Positions 8,186 through 16,249 of a stretch of DNA of 64,000 nucleotides are shown here, one piece after another. How positions within the stretch are numbered: the stretch's first letter is position 1; the number at the start of each line of letters is the position of its first letter. Source of the DNA: Faecalibacterium longum CLA-AA-H243 (GTDB taxonomy: Bacteria > Bacillota > Clostridia > Oscillospirales > Ruminococcaceae). The position numbers were made by a program, and so were the translations under genes. The notes beneath the pieces were generated by a model. The model worked only from the letters and a program-made list of their open reading frames with translations. It ran no database searches and was not told the origin of the DNA. Location of the stretch: positions 1 to 64,000 of the forward strand of contig NZ_JAJEQG010000011.1 of NCBI RefSeq assembly GCF_020687245.1, read 5' to 3'.

Positions 8186-9340
8186 TTACAGGGCAGCGAC
8201 AGCAGCCTTCAGCTCTTCGACGCGGTCGGTGTTCTCCCACTTCACGCCCAGGTCCTCGCGGCCCATGTGGCCATAAGCAGCCAGCTTGCGGTAGATGGGC
8301 TTGCGCAGGTCGAGGTCGCGGATGATGGCGGCGGGGGTCAGGTCGAAGACCTTCTCCACAGCCTGCTCGATCTTCTCGTCAGCCACGACGCCGGTGCCGA
8401 AGGTGTCCACCATGATGGAGACGGGCTTTGCCACACCGATGGCGTAAGCCACCTGCACCTCGCACTGCTTGGCCAGACCAGCGGCCACGATGTTCTTGGC
8501 CACCCAGCGGGTCGCATAAGCGGCGCTGCGGTCCACCTTGCTGGGGTCCTTGCCGGAGAAAGCACCGCCGCCGTGGCGTGCGTAGCCGCCGTAGGTATCG
8601 ACGATGATCTTACGGCCGGTCAGACCGGTGTCGCCCTGAGGGCCGCCCACGACGAAGCGACCGGTGGGGTTGATATAATACTTGGTGTTCTCGTCCAGCA
8701 GCTCGGCGGGGATGGTGGCCTTGATGACCTTCTCCATCACGTCGGCGCGCAGCTGCTCCATGCTGACGGCATCGCTGTGCTGGCTGGAAATGACCACAGC
8801 GTCCACGCGGACGGGCTTGCCGTCCACATACTCGACAGTGACCTGGCTCTTGCCGTCCGGACGCAGATAGTCCAGCTCGCCGCTCTTGCGGACTTCGGTC
8901 AGCTTCTTGGCCAGCTTGTGGGCCAGGCTGATGGGCATGGGCATCAGCTCGGGGGTCTCGTCGCAGGCATAACCGAACATCATGCCCTGATCGCCGGCAC
9001 CGCCGACCTCATCGTTGGTGCCGAGGGCGATGTCGGGGCTCTGGCCGTCGATGTTGGAGATGACGGCGCAGGTGTCGGCATCGAATCCGAACTTTGCGCG
9101 GGTGTAGCCGATGTCAGCCACGACCTCGCGGACGATCTTCTGGAAATCGACGTAGCAGTTGGTGGTGATCTCGCCCATGATGTGGACGAGGCCGGTGGAT
9201 GCGCAGGTCTCGCAGGCCACGCGGGCGTCGGGGTCATGGGTCAGGATCTCGTCGAGGATGGCGTCGGAGATCTGGTCACAGATCTTGTCGGGATGGCCCT
9301 CGGTGACGGACTCAGAAGTAAACAGACGGTGCTTTGCCAT
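8186..9340 (-). CDS. metK: S-adenosylmethionine synthetase
   Basis: MetK makes SAM from methionine and ATP; 384 residues is the normal length for this cytoplasmic tetramer. Signatures seen include [17 protein letters not shown] at the N terminus, the [13 protein letters not shown]-binding motif ([15 protein letters not shown]) and [16 protein letters not shown]. The start has a good GGAGG site. A SAM-I riboswitch with terminator lies upstream, so the gene is shut off when SAM is plentiful. It is transcribed alone, from its own promoter downstream of deoC. Confidence 0.96.
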   Translation of the reverse strand: MAKHRLFTSESVTEGHPDKICDQISDAILDEILTHDPDARVACETCASTGLVHIMGEITTNCYVDFQKIVREVVADIGYTRAKFGFDADTCAVISNIDGQSPDIALGTNDEVGGAGDQGMMFGYACDETPELMPMPISLAHKLAKKLTEVRKSGELDYLRPDGKSQVTVEYVDGKPVRVDAVVISSQHSDAVSMEQLRADVMEKVIKATIPAELLDENTKYYINPTGRFVVGGPQGDTGLTGRKIIVDTYGGYARHGGGAFSGKDPSKVDRSAAYATRWVAKNIVAAGLAKQCEVQVAYAIGVAKPVSIMVDTFGTGVVADEKIEQAVEKVFDLTPAAIIRDLDLRKPIYRKLAAYGHMGREDLGVKWENTDRVEELKAAVAAL

Positions 9341-9419
9341 TTTTGTACCTCCTTGGCGTTGGGGTGTGTGTATCGATATTGACAGCTTCCTACTCGTTCA
9401 TCAAGTTTATGCAATTAAA

Positions 9420-9447
9420 AACGCTCAGAACCGAAGCTCTGAGCGTT
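9420..9447 (-). terminator. metK: Riboswitch-controlled terminator in the metK leader
   Basis: On the minus strand AACGCTCAG pairs with CTGAGCGTT and is followed by UUUUAAUU. The 5' arm follows directly after the 3' strand of riboswitch helix P1, the standard arrangement for SAM-dependent termination. Confidence 0.85.
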
Positions 9448-9450
9448 GCA

Positions 9451-9547
9451 CTCTTATCTTTCGGTTTCCCGCAGGATTTGGCACCTTATGCTCACACACA
9501 GGTTGTCGGGCTTCACAGGGCCTGTACCCTCAGCCGCTCTTGATAAG
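9451..9547 (-). promoter_or_regulatory. SAM-I (S-box) riboswitch of metK
   Basis: The minus strand shows CUUAUCAAGAG at the 5' side and AGAUAAGAG at the 3' side forming P1. Between them lie the conserved S-box blocks GAGGG, GGCCCUGUGAAGCCCGACAACC (split here as GGCCC, GAAGCCC and CAACC) and AAGGUGCCAAAUCC. Binding of SAM stabilises P1 and frees the terminator at 9420. The class is established knowledge and the match is direct. Confidence 0.95.
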
Positions 9548-9572
9548 TCGGTATTCAGTTTGTCCGGGTAAT

Positions 9573-9601
9573 ATCTTATCATTGCTTCGTCGAAATGTCA
9601 A
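9573..9601 (-). promoter_or_regulatory. Sigma-A promoter of metK
   Basis: On the minus strand a perfect TTGACA (9596-9601) and TAAGAT (9573-9578) are 17 bp apart. Transcription would begin about 15-20 bases before the riboswitch. The -35 element lies inside a long palindrome. Confidence 0.85.
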
Positions 9602-9630
9602 GAAGAGTCGCACTCTTTTTTGACATTTCG
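9591..9630. repeat. 40-bp palindrome overlapping the metK -35 element
   Basis: CGAAATGTCAAGAAGAGT (9591-9608) and its near-perfect complement (9612-9630) are separated by CGC, with one bulge and one mismatch. It lies 17 bp past the deoC stop. It lacks a U tract on the minus strand, so it is a poor terminator for deoC and could instead be an operator. Confidence 0.7.
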
Positions 9631-9646
9631 CGCAGATCGATAAGGA

Positions 9647-10312
9647 TCAATAACCCTTTGCCTGCTCGCCGTTCAGGATCTTGACGGCGCGGGAGGTGCC
9701 CAGACGGTCTGCACCGAGGGCGAGGAACTTCTCCATATCCTCGACGGTGGAGATGCCGCCGGCGGCCTTGACCTTGCAACGGCCGGCCACGCCCTTGACC
9801 ATCAGTTCCACGTCGTGGAAGTTTGCGCCGGCGGTGGAGAAGCCGGTGCTGGTCTTGATGTAGTCAGCGCCTGCCTCGCAGACGATGTCGCACATCTTGC
9901 GCTTCTCGTCGTCGGTCAGCAGACAGGTCTCGATGATGACCTTCAGGACCTTATCGCCCACAGCCTGCTTGACGGCGCGGATGTCCTCGCGGACGGCGTC
10001 GTACTCGCCGTTCTTCAGGCGGCCGATGTTGATGACCATATCCACCTCGGCAGCGCCGTTCTCGATGGCAGTCTTGGCCTCAAAAGCTTTGGAAGCGGTG
10101 TCCATTGCGCCCAGAGGGAAACCGACCACACAGCAGACCGGGATGCGGCCCGCCATGTACTCGACAGCCTGCTTCACATAGCAGGTGTTGATGCAGACAG
10201 AAGCCGTGTGGTTGGCGATGGCCTCGTCGCACAGGGTCTGGATCTGGGGCCAGGTAGCCTCAGGCTTGAGCAGGGTGTGATCGACGTGGGACAGGATCTC
10301 TTCACGATTCAT
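9647..10312 (-). CDS. deoC: Deoxyribose-phosphate aldolase
   Basis: DeoC cleaves 2-deoxyribose 5-phosphate to glyceraldehyde 3-phosphate and acetaldehyde in deoxynucleoside catabolism. The protein has 221 residues, the normal short bacterial form, and folds as a TIM barrel. The Schiff-base lysine lies in ADYIKTSTGFS and the second active-site lysine in VKAAGGIST. GGAGGAAAAAAGT precedes the ATG. It follows a 45-residue membrane peptide gene, so both may be co-transcribed. No other deoxynucleoside catabolic gene is near. Confidence 0.95.
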   Translation of the reverse strand: MNREEILSHVDHTLLKPEATWPQIQTLCDEAIANHTASVCINTCYVKQAVEYMAGRIPVCCVVGFPLGAMDTASKAFEAKTAIENGAAEVDMVINIGRLKNGEYDAVREDIRAVKQAVGDKVLKVIIETCLLTDDEKRKMCDIVCEAGADYIKTSTGFSTAGANFHDVELMVKGVAGRCKVKAAGGISTVEDMEKFLALGADRLGTSRAVKILNGEQAKGY

Positions 10313-10331
10313 ACTTTTTTCCTCCTGAATC

Positions 10332-10354
10332 GAAGTTGTTTTGAAAACAGCTTC
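10332..10354. promoter_or_regulatory. 23-bp palindrome upstream of deoC
   Basis: GAAGTTGTTTT and AAAACAGCTTC are inverted around one base with a single mismatched pair. It sits just after the small membrane peptide gene and before the deoC ribosome-binding site. An operator or an mRNA-stabilising hairpin are both possible; there is no U tract. Confidence 0.4.
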
Positions 10355-10492
10355 TTAGTTCTTGGTGGCACGGCGTACCTTCGCCATGCCGACAGCGCTC
10401 AGGGCAATGGCCGTTGCAGACACCGTTGCGCCGATGATGCCCAGCACCAGACCGGAGACCAGAAATGCAAAACCTTTCAGACCACGTTTCAT
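10355..10492 (-). CDS. Small hydrophobic membrane peptide, 45 residues
   Basis: This short gene starts at an ATG preceded by AGGAGGT with seven-base spacing. The peptide begins MKRGLKGF, has one Gly/Ala-rich transmembrane helix (about residues 8-35, with GLVLGIIGA) and ends in a basic tail (KVRRATKN). The pattern of positive charges on both ends suggests a single-pass membrane protein. I do not recognise a family. It lies between the GtrA-type gene and deoC on the same strand. The strong ribosome-binding site is the main evidence that it is real. Confidence 0.65.
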   Translation of the reverse strand: MKRGLKGFAFLVSGLVLGIIGATVSATAIALSAVGMAKVRRATKN

Positions 10493-10550
10493 AATACCGT
10501 ACCTCCTGAAATTATATCAGATATTTTTCTGCCGCCGACAGAAAAATATC

Positions 10551-11168
10551 TCACTTACGCTTAAAAACGATGAGCTTGCTGAACACATAATTCAGCACGA
10601 CCACCACCACGTTAGAGAACACCTTCACCGCCATGCCCCAAAGCGCCTGGGCATCGTAGAAGCTGGTGACAAAGATGGCCGTCGGGCCGTCGGCACCGCC
10701 AATGATGGCAATGGCGGCAGAGCCGTCGGAGATGGAGGGAGCGGGCGCTGCGCCGCCGGTGGCCATGTGCAGCACCGTATCCGGGCCAAACCAGCCAGCC
10801 AACAGGCTCAGCGCACCGTTCATAAAGCTCTCCACCAGAGCCGCCCCCTGGGCGGCCAGCAGGTTGCCGAAGATCATCATGATGGCGGCATCCAATACCA
10901 GTGTACCCAGACGGCAGGTGACGAATGCACCAAATTCTTTCAGCGCTTCTCTGCCCTGCGTCCGGCTGGCGAAGACGAACGCCCGGTTGGTGACGTAGGC
11001 GAACAAAATGCAGATGACATTGTCCAGCACATTGCCCCAGCTGTTGGCAGCTTCGTAGCCGAACAGGCGGCTGAACAGCGCATACAGTACGATGTTCAGC
11101 AATGTGGTCAGCACACCGAAAACGAGATAAGCCAGCACCTCGCGGTGCTTTATAAACCAGTTTTTCAT
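10551..11168 (-). CDS. GtrA-family membrane protein with a large insertion
   Basis: GtrA proteins are small four-helix membrane proteins thought to flip polyprenyl-linked sugars. The first half matches (MKNWFIKHREVLAYLVFGVLTT, NRAFVF, a cysteine-containing third helix) and the C terminus matches (NYVFSKLIVFKRK). Between the third and fourth helices there is an extra stretch of roughly 75 residues that includes AIIGGADGPTAIFVTS, a motif typical of Na+-pumping decarboxylase beta subunits. The total is 205 residues against the usual 120-150. I start at 11168 because the upstream part of the frame overlaps the ispH-rpsA terminator. No Shine-Dalgarno sequence is obvious. Confidence 0.75.
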   Translation of the reverse strand: MKNWFIKHREVLAYLVFGVLTTLLNIVLYALFSRLFGYEAANSWGNVLDNVICILFAYVTNRAFVFASRTQGREALKEFGAFVTCRLGTLVLDAAIMMIFGNLLAAQGAALVESFMNGALSLLAGWFGPDTVLHMATGGAAPAPSISDGSAAIAIIGGADGPTAIFVTSFYDAQALWGMAVKVFSNVVVVVLNYVFSKLIVFKRK

Positions 11169-11180
11169 AATTGTACAAAA

Positions 11181-11216
11181 ACAGCCCCGCCGCCGTTTTC
11201 CCGGCAACGGGGCTGT
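11181..11216 (-). terminator. Terminator of ispH-rpsA
   Basis: On the minus strand ACAGCCCCGTTGCC and GGCGGCGGGGCTGT form a strong hairpin followed by UUUUUGU. It separates ispH-rpsA from the GtrA-type gene. Confidence 0.9.
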
Positions 11217-11255
11217 AGTTCGCATTGTGTCTGATGAGACTATGCTGCGGGCTGA

Positions 11256-13166
11256 TTACTCAGCGTCGTCGTTCAGCAGAGCCTTCATGGACAGGCTGAT
11301 ACGCTTCTTGTCGAAGTCAACATCCAGCAGCTTCACGTCGACCATATCGCCGACCTTCAGTGCGTCGGAGACCTTCTCAACGCGGTCATTGCTGATCTCG
11401 CTGATGTGGACCAGACCGTCAACACCCGGCAGGATGCGGACGAATGCACCGAACTTGGTCAGGGACACGACCGGAGCATGGAAGGTGCTACCGATGGGGT
11501 AGTTGTTCTTCAGCTGCTCCCAGGGGTTGTCCTCAGCCTTCTTGTAGCCCAGAGAGACCTTGTGGTTCTCGGTGTCGATATCCTTCACATACACCTCGAT
11601 GGTGTCGCCAACGGAGACGACCTCAGAGGGATGCTTGATGCGGTTCCAGCTCAGCTCGCTGATGTGGCACAGACCGTCCACACCGCCGATGTCAACGAAT
11701 GCACCGTAAGAGGTCAGGCTCTTGACGACGCCAGTGTAGGTCTTGCCGACCTCGACGCTTGCCCAGAACTCCTCACGCTTAGCCTTGTTCTGCTCAGCGG
11801 TGACCTTGTTGATGCTGCCGACGATCTTGCGGCCGGAGCACTCGGTGACGACCAGCTGAACGTGCTGGCCGACCAGAGCAGTGTAGTCCTCGTCGCGGCG
11901 CATAGTGGCCTGAGAACGGGGGACGAACACCTTGACGCCCTTGACGTTGACGACAACGCCGCCCTTGTTGAACTCGGTGACGTCGCCCTCGACGACCTCG
12001 CCGGACTCAGCTGCCTTGGCGATCTCTTCCATGCCCTTGCGAGATGCGAGCTTCTTGCGGGAGAGCTGGATGACGCCATCCTGATCCATAACCTTCTCGA
12101 CGATGAGGTCCAGCTCATCGCCAACTTTCACCAGGTCCTCGACCTTGGCGGAGGAATCATCGGTCAGCTCGCTCAGCTTGACAAAGCCGGTCTGCTTAGC
12201 TCCGATATCCACCTGGATCTCGTTGGCAGAGATGCTGGTCACGATTCCTTTCACAATACTGCCTGCATGAACACGCTTTTCCTCGGATGCGTTCAGCATC
12301 TCCTCAAAGCTCATGCTGTCATTGATTTCTGCGCTCATACTGTTAAGTACCTCCTCAATAATAGACGATGGCGTTGAAGCCCCGGCTGTGACGCCCGCCG
12401 TCTTTACATCTGCAAACCATTCCGGCCGAAGTTCGCTCGCTGTCTCGACCGTTACGGCTCGCGTATGCTTTGCGGCGACCTGTACCAGCTTTTGGGTATT
12501 GGAAGAATGATGACCGCCAATGACAACAATGATGTCGCATTGTTGGCTGAGGTCTTCCGCTTCCTGTTGCCTCGCCCACGTCGCATTACATATTGTATCA
12601 AAAATTCGGGCGTTTGTATAGGCTTTTTTGAGAAACTCCGAACTTTCTTGCCATTTTGTTACCTGAAATGTGGTCTGTGCAACTGCAAAAATGGGCTTTT
12701 GGGGGTCCGAAGGCCCTTTCCACGCCTTCAGCTGGGCCAAATCGCTGAAAACGAATACCTCTCCCCGGGTATGTCCGACGATGCCCTGCACCTCCGGATG
12801 GGACGCATCACCGGCCACCACGAGCACTGCACCGGCGGCTTCGGCCTCGGAAGCGATCTTCTGTATCTTCTTCACGAAGGGGCAGGTGGCATCGTGATAA
12901 GTGCAGCCCCGGGCTTCCAGCTCGTCGTAAATGCTGCGGGGGACACCGTGGCTGCGGATGACCACCTCGTAGCCCGTAGGGACATCAGCGGGGGTGTCTG
13001 CTACCAGTGCGCCCCGGCGCTCAAGGTCTTCCACGGTCTGGGGGTTGTGGATGAGGGGGCCGAGGGTGGCCACCTTGCGGCCCTCATCCAGCAGACCGTA
13101 GGTCAACTTGACCGCGCGGTCCACGCCGAAGCAGAAACCCGCAGTCTTTGCAAGTCTGATTTCCAT
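11256..13166 (-). CDS. ispH: Fused IspH (HMBPP reductase) and ribosomal protein S1
   Basis: Residues 1 to about 285 are 4-hydroxy-3-methylbut-2-enyl diphosphate reductase, the last enzyme of the MEP isoprenoid pathway, with the three [4Fe-4S] ligand cysteines in GFCFGVDR (Cys12), DATCPF and DTICNAT. Residues from about 300 to 636 carry four S1 RNA-binding repeats (for example [33 protein letters not shown]). This fusion is known in Clostridia. AGGAG precedes the start. It follows plsC, cmk and the flavoprotein on the same strand, a common clostridial order, though a 239-bp repeat lies between it and plsC. Confidence 0.94.
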   Translation of the reverse strand: MEIRLAKTAGFCFGVDRAVKLTYGLLDEGRKVATLGPLIHNPQTVEDLERRGALVADTPADVPTGYEVVIRSHGVPRSIYDELEARGCTYHDATCPFVKKIQKIASEAEAAGAVLVVAGDASHPEVQGIVGHTRGEVFVFSDLAQLKAWKGPSDPQKPIFAVAQTTFQVTKWQESSEFLKKAYTNARIFDTICNATWARQQEAEDLSQQCDIIVVIGGHHSSNTQKLVQVAAKHTRAVTVETASELRPEWFADVKTAGVTAGASTPSSIIEEVLNSMSAEINDSMSFEEMLNASEEKRVHAGSIVKGIVTSISANEIQVDIGAKQTGFVKLSELTDDSSAKVEDLVKVGDELDLIVEKVMDQDGVIQLSRKKLASRKGMEEIAKAAESGEVVEGDVTEFNKGGVVVNVKGVKVFVPRSQATMRRDEDYTALVGQHVQLVVTECSGRKIVGSINKVTAEQNKAKREEFWASVEVGKTYTGVVKSLTSYGAFVDIGGVDGLCHISELSWNRIKHPSEVVSVGDTIEVYVKDIDTENHKVSLGYKKAEDNPWEQLKNNYPIGSTFHAPVVSLTKFGAFVRILPGVDGLVHISEISNDRVEKVSDALKVGDMVDVKLLDVDFDKKRISLSMKALLNDDAE

Positions 13167-13183
13167 TGTACTCTCCTAAATTC

Positions 13184-13422
13184 AACCTCTCCGTCACCGC
13201 TGCGCGATGCCGCCTTCCTTACCGAGGGGAGGCTTTGGCATTCCGCAAGGCTTCATCTCTTCGTCAGAGGGCTTCCCTATTAGGGGCAACAGCGACGACC
13301 GCCGCCAGTGGCGGAAACAGGGAGTCGCTGTTGGGGCAGCGGCCAGCGAGACGCAAGCAATGCGAAGCGGATGCTGGGAGCCGCAACTCGGCCTTGTCGA
13401 GCGATAGCGAGACTGAGAGGTT
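13184..13422 (+). repeat. AACCTCTC-ended intergenic repeat, copy 2 (239 bp)
   Basis: The element runs from AACCTCTCCGTCACC to GACTGAGAGGTT, so its ends are inverted. Inside are GAGGGGAGGC, TCTTCGTCAGAGG and the core GACGACCGCCGCCAG...AACAGGGAGTCGCTGTTG shared with copies 1 and 4. It fills the ispH-rpsA to plsC gap. No open frame with a ribosome-binding site is present. Confidence 0.85.
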
Positions 13423-13424
13423 CA

Positions 13425-14033
13425 TCACAATTCACTCCACGCATCCAGAACGGCCTGCTTATTTTCCCGCAGTTTCTTTATGTCGCGGCGGCCTTCCATT
13501 GCAAACTGTGCAGCGGGCATGGGCTCGCCGAAGATGACACGCACCTTGCAGAACAGCTTCATCTTACCATCAGGGGTGTCGTAGTAGATACGGCAAGGCA
13601 CGACGTCCACATTTGCTGCCGCCGCGATGACGAAGAGGCCGCTCTTGAGGGGAAGGAACTTTCCCTCCTGCTCCCGCGTACCCTCCGGAAAGAGCAGCAG
13701 TGTACCGCCCTCCTGACACTTTTTCACGGTGTCGTCGATGACACTGACCTCTTCTTTCGTGCCGCGGACACAGACTGCACCGGCGCACCGGAAGAACCAC
13801 GACAGGAATGCGTTTATCTCGAACAGCTCTTTCTTGGCAAACACGGTCATCCGCTGGCCCCAGAATCGGGCGATGACGACGAACACCGGGTCGATGGCTG
13901 AGATATGGTTGGGGGCAATGATGCAGCCCTTCGTGCCGATTTTTTTCAGGTTCTCCCTGCCCTCACACCGGACGCGGAAGCCGATGTGGAACACCAGCCA
14001 TGCCAGCGGGACCAGAATATAATATAGTATCAT
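13425..14033 (-). CDS. plsC: 1-acyl-sn-glycerol-3-phosphate acyltransferase
   Basis: PlsC adds the second acyl chain to lysophosphatidic acid at the membrane to give phosphatidic acid. The 202-residue protein has an N-terminal membrane segment (YYILVPLAWLVF), the catalytic NHISAID (NHx4D, His43 and Asp48) and the substrate motif LFPEGTRE. Its start overlaps the cmk stop by four bases (ATGA), so translation is coupled. Confidence 0.9.
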   Translation of the reverse strand: MILYYILVPLAWLVFHIGFRVRCEGRENLKKIGTKGCIIAPNHISAIDPVFVVIARFWGQRMTVFAKKELFEINAFLSWFFRCAGAVCVRGTKEEVSVIDDTVKKCQEGGTLLLFPEGTREQEGKFLPLKSGLFVIAAAANVDVVPCRIYYDTPDGKMKLFCKVRVIFGEPMPAAQFAMEGRRDIKKLRENKQAVLDAWSEL

Positions 14034-14695
14034 CTGACCTTCTCCGTGATAATTTTCTTCATGGCCTCAAAGCTCTGCTCAAAATTCAGCTCCGAAGTGT
14101 CCAGCAGCACGGCATCGTCTGCCTGCTTGAGGGGGGCTGCGGCGCGGTGGGTGTCCTGATAGTCGCGCTGCTTGACGTCGGCCAGCACATCTTCGTAGGG
14201 GGTATCGATGCCCTTCTGCTGGTACTCCTTCCAGCGGCGGGTGGCGCGGGCCTCCGGGCTGGCGGTGAGGAAGATCTTCACAGTCGCATTGGGCAGCACC
14301 ACGGTGCCGATGTCGCGGCCATCCATCAGGATGTTCTGCGTCTTGGCCATGTCCCGCTGCATCTCCAGCAGGAAGGCGCGCACCGCCGGATTTGCACCCA
14401 CGGCAGAAGCCGCCATTCCCACCTCTTCGGTGCGGATGGCCGTGCTGACGTCCTCGCCATTCAGATAGATATGCTGTTCACCCTCGATAAAAGCAAACTC
14501 GAGGGTGATATTGGGCAGCAGCGCATCGACTGCCTCGTTGTCCTTCGGTTCTTTGCCCGCGCGGAGGGCATAAAGGCCGATGGTACGGAACATCGCACCG
14601 GTGTCCACATAAATGTAGCCGAAGTCCGCAGCCAGACGCCGCGCCAGCGTAGATTTGCCTGCGCCCGCAGGCCCGTCAATCGCAACAGAAATCAT
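14030..14695 (-). CDS. cmk: Cytidylate kinase
   Basis: CMP/dCMP kinase recycles CMP released by phospholipid and RNA turnover. The protein has 221 residues with Walker A GPAGAGKST at 8-16, a VDTGAMFR nucleotide-binding segment and DGRDIGTVVLP, all typical of Cmk. It lies between the flavoprotein gene and plsC. The link to phospholipid synthesis is sensible because CDP-diacylglycerol reactions release CMP. Confidence 0.95.
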   Translation of the reverse strand: MISVAIDGPAGAGKSTLARRLAADFGYIYVDTGAMFRTIGLYALRAGKEPKDNEAVDALLPNITLEFAFIEGEQHIYLNGEDVSTAIRTEEVGMAASAVGANPAVRAFLLEMQRDMAKTQNILMDGRDIGTVVLPNATVKIFLTASPEARATRRWKEYQQKGIDTPYEDVLADVKQRDYQDTHRAAAPLKQADDAVLLDTSELNFEQSFEAMKKIITEKVR

Positions 14696-14738
14696 TTTTA
14701 TATCTCCTTCTCTATGAATCTGAAATTTCCAGCCGCTT

Positions 14739-14832
14739 AAACCTCTCCGTCACGGCTGACGCCGTTCCACCGCTGGCGGCAGTCGTTGTTGTTGCCCTAA
14801 CGAGGGGCCGTCTGCGAAGCAGACTGAGAGGT
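14739..14832 (+). repeat. AACCTCTC-ended intergenic repeat, copy 3 (short, 94 bp)
   Basis: It begins AACCTCTCCGTCACGG and ends GCAGACTGAGAGGT, adjoining the stop codon of the flavoprotein gene. It retains CCACCGCTGGCGGCAGTCGTTG and CGAGGGG but lacks most of the long core. Internally deleted forms like this are usual for miniature palindromic repeats. Confidence 0.8.
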
Positions 14833-16121
14833 CATTCCAGATGATTCGCAAAACTCTGTGCCGTGCAGAATGCGATTTGCAGATTGTAGCCGCCGGTATA
14901 GGCGTCCACATCCAGCACCTCGCCTGCAAAGTAGAGGCCGAGGGCCTTTTTGCTCTGCATGGTCTTGGGGTCAACCTCCCGCACCGACACGCCGCCTGAC
15001 GTGATGACTGCGTGTGCCAAATCGCCCCGGGCGTCGATAGTCACCCGCCAGTGCTTCATCAGCTGTACCAGTTCCCGCTTCTGCTCCCGGGTGATCTGGT
15101 TTGCCCTGGTGGCCGGGTCGATGCCCCAGCGGGCCACCATGACCGGCTGCATACTGGACGGCAGCAGCTTCACCAGTGCGCCCTGCGCCGCGTGGTTCGC
15201 CAGAAGGGCAAAGTCCCGGGTGATGCGGTCATAAAGCTGTTCCTCACTGAGGGCAGGCTTCAAATCAATAAAAGCTTCGTACTTGTGCTTTTTCATGTCG
15301 CCCAGATGGCTCGACGCGCTGAGGGTCAGCGGCCCGCTGATGCCGAAGTGGGTGAACAGCATCTCGCCCTGCTCCTCGAAGATAGGTTTGCCGTCCTCGT
15401 GGAGGGTAAGAGTCACGTTCTTGAGGGCGAGGCCCATCATCTTCTTGCAGTCGGCGTCATGGCTCACGAGGCTGACAAGGCTGGGGACAGGCTCCACGAG
15501 GGTGTGGCCCGCCTGCTGGGCCAGCTTGTAGCCGTCGCCGGTGGAGCCGGTGGTGGGGTAGCTCAGGCCGCCCGTTGCCACCAGCACGGCGTCCGCCTTG
15601 TACTCCCGGCCCGAAGTTCCCCGTACACCCACGCAGCGATAGGCCGGGCCGGGCTTTTTCTTTTTCGGGTGGCGCGGATTTTCCGGCGCGGCAGGCGCTT
15701 CTTCCGGCTGGGCCAGCGGCTCCAGCAGCAGCTTTTTTGCCCCGTCGTGGACGATGTCCGCTCCATCTGCGTACCGCAGAAGAGCCTGCCGAATCTCTTC
15801 GGCCTTATCTGACACCGGGAACACCCGGCGTCCGCGCTCCACTTTCAGCTCCACACCGAGAGACTCAAACAGCTCCATCGTCTTGGCCGGCGGGAAAGCC
15901 CCCAGCGACGAGAACAAAAAGCGGGGGTTCGTCCGCACATGGTGCAGAAATTCCTCTGCGGTGCAGTCGTTGGTCACATTGCAGCGGCCCTTGCCGGTGA
16001 CGAGAATTTTCTGAGCCGGCTTTTCCATATGTTCCAGCACCGTCACCTCATGCCCCTGCCGCAGGGCCGCGCCCGCCGCCATCAGGCCGGCAGCACCGCC
16101 GCCTACCACTAAGACCTTCAT
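14832..16121 (-). CDS. HI0933-family FAD-dependent oxidoreductase
   Basis: This 429-residue flavoprotein has an N-terminal dinucleotide-binding site VVGGGAAGLMAAGAAL and the family motif GKGRCNVTN at about 44-52. A second FAD-contact region is GLYFAGEVLDVDAYTGGYN near the C terminus. Members are annotated as aminoacetone oxidase or simply NAD(P)/FAD-dependent oxidoreductase; the physiological substrate is not known. A Pro/Lys-rich insertion (PRHPKKKKPG) near residue 150 is unusual. It heads the leftward cmk-plsC cluster. Confidence 0.85.
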   Translation of the reverse strand: MKVLVVGGGAAGLMAAGAALRQGHEVTVLEHMEKPAQKILVTGKGRCNVTNDCTAEEFLHHVRTNPRFLFSSLGAFPPAKTMELFESLGVELKVERGRRVFPVSDKAEEIRQALLRYADGADIVHDGAKKLLLEPLAQPEEAPAAPENPRHPKKKKPGPAYRCVGVRGTSGREYKADAVLVATGGLSYPTTGSTGDGYKLAQQAGHTLVEPVPSLVSLVSHDADCKKMMGLALKNVTLTLHEDGKPIFEEQGEMLFTHFGISGPLTLSASSHLGDMKKHKYEAFIDLKPALSEEQLYDRITRDFALLANHAAQGALVKLLPSSMQPVMVARWGIDPATRANQITREQKRELVQLMKHWRVTIDARGDLAHAVITSGGVSVREVDPKTMQSKKALGLYFAGEVLDVDAYTGGYNLQIAFCTAQSFANHLE

Positions 16122-16209
16122 GTTTCGTTTCCTCCGCTTTTTCTTCTGTCTTCACACTTATTCTAGTTTATCATACCAGAATCGACCGCCAAAAGCAATG
16201 TGAAAAAAA

Positions 16210-16234
16210 CAGGTACAGCGTTCTGCTGCACCTG
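16210..16234 (-). terminator. Terminator of the M23 peptidase gene
   Basis: CAGGTGCAGC pairs with GCTGTACCTG on the minus strand and is followed by UUUUUUU. It lies 16 bp past the stop codon. Confidence 0.88.
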
Positions 16235-16249
16235 CCCGGAAAATTTTGC

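Noticed and set aside
13184-13422. CRISPR-like or rRNA-like element in repeat copy 2
   Set aside because: There are no regularly spaced direct repeats and no rRNA signatures; the structure is one large imperfect palindrome shared with four other sites.
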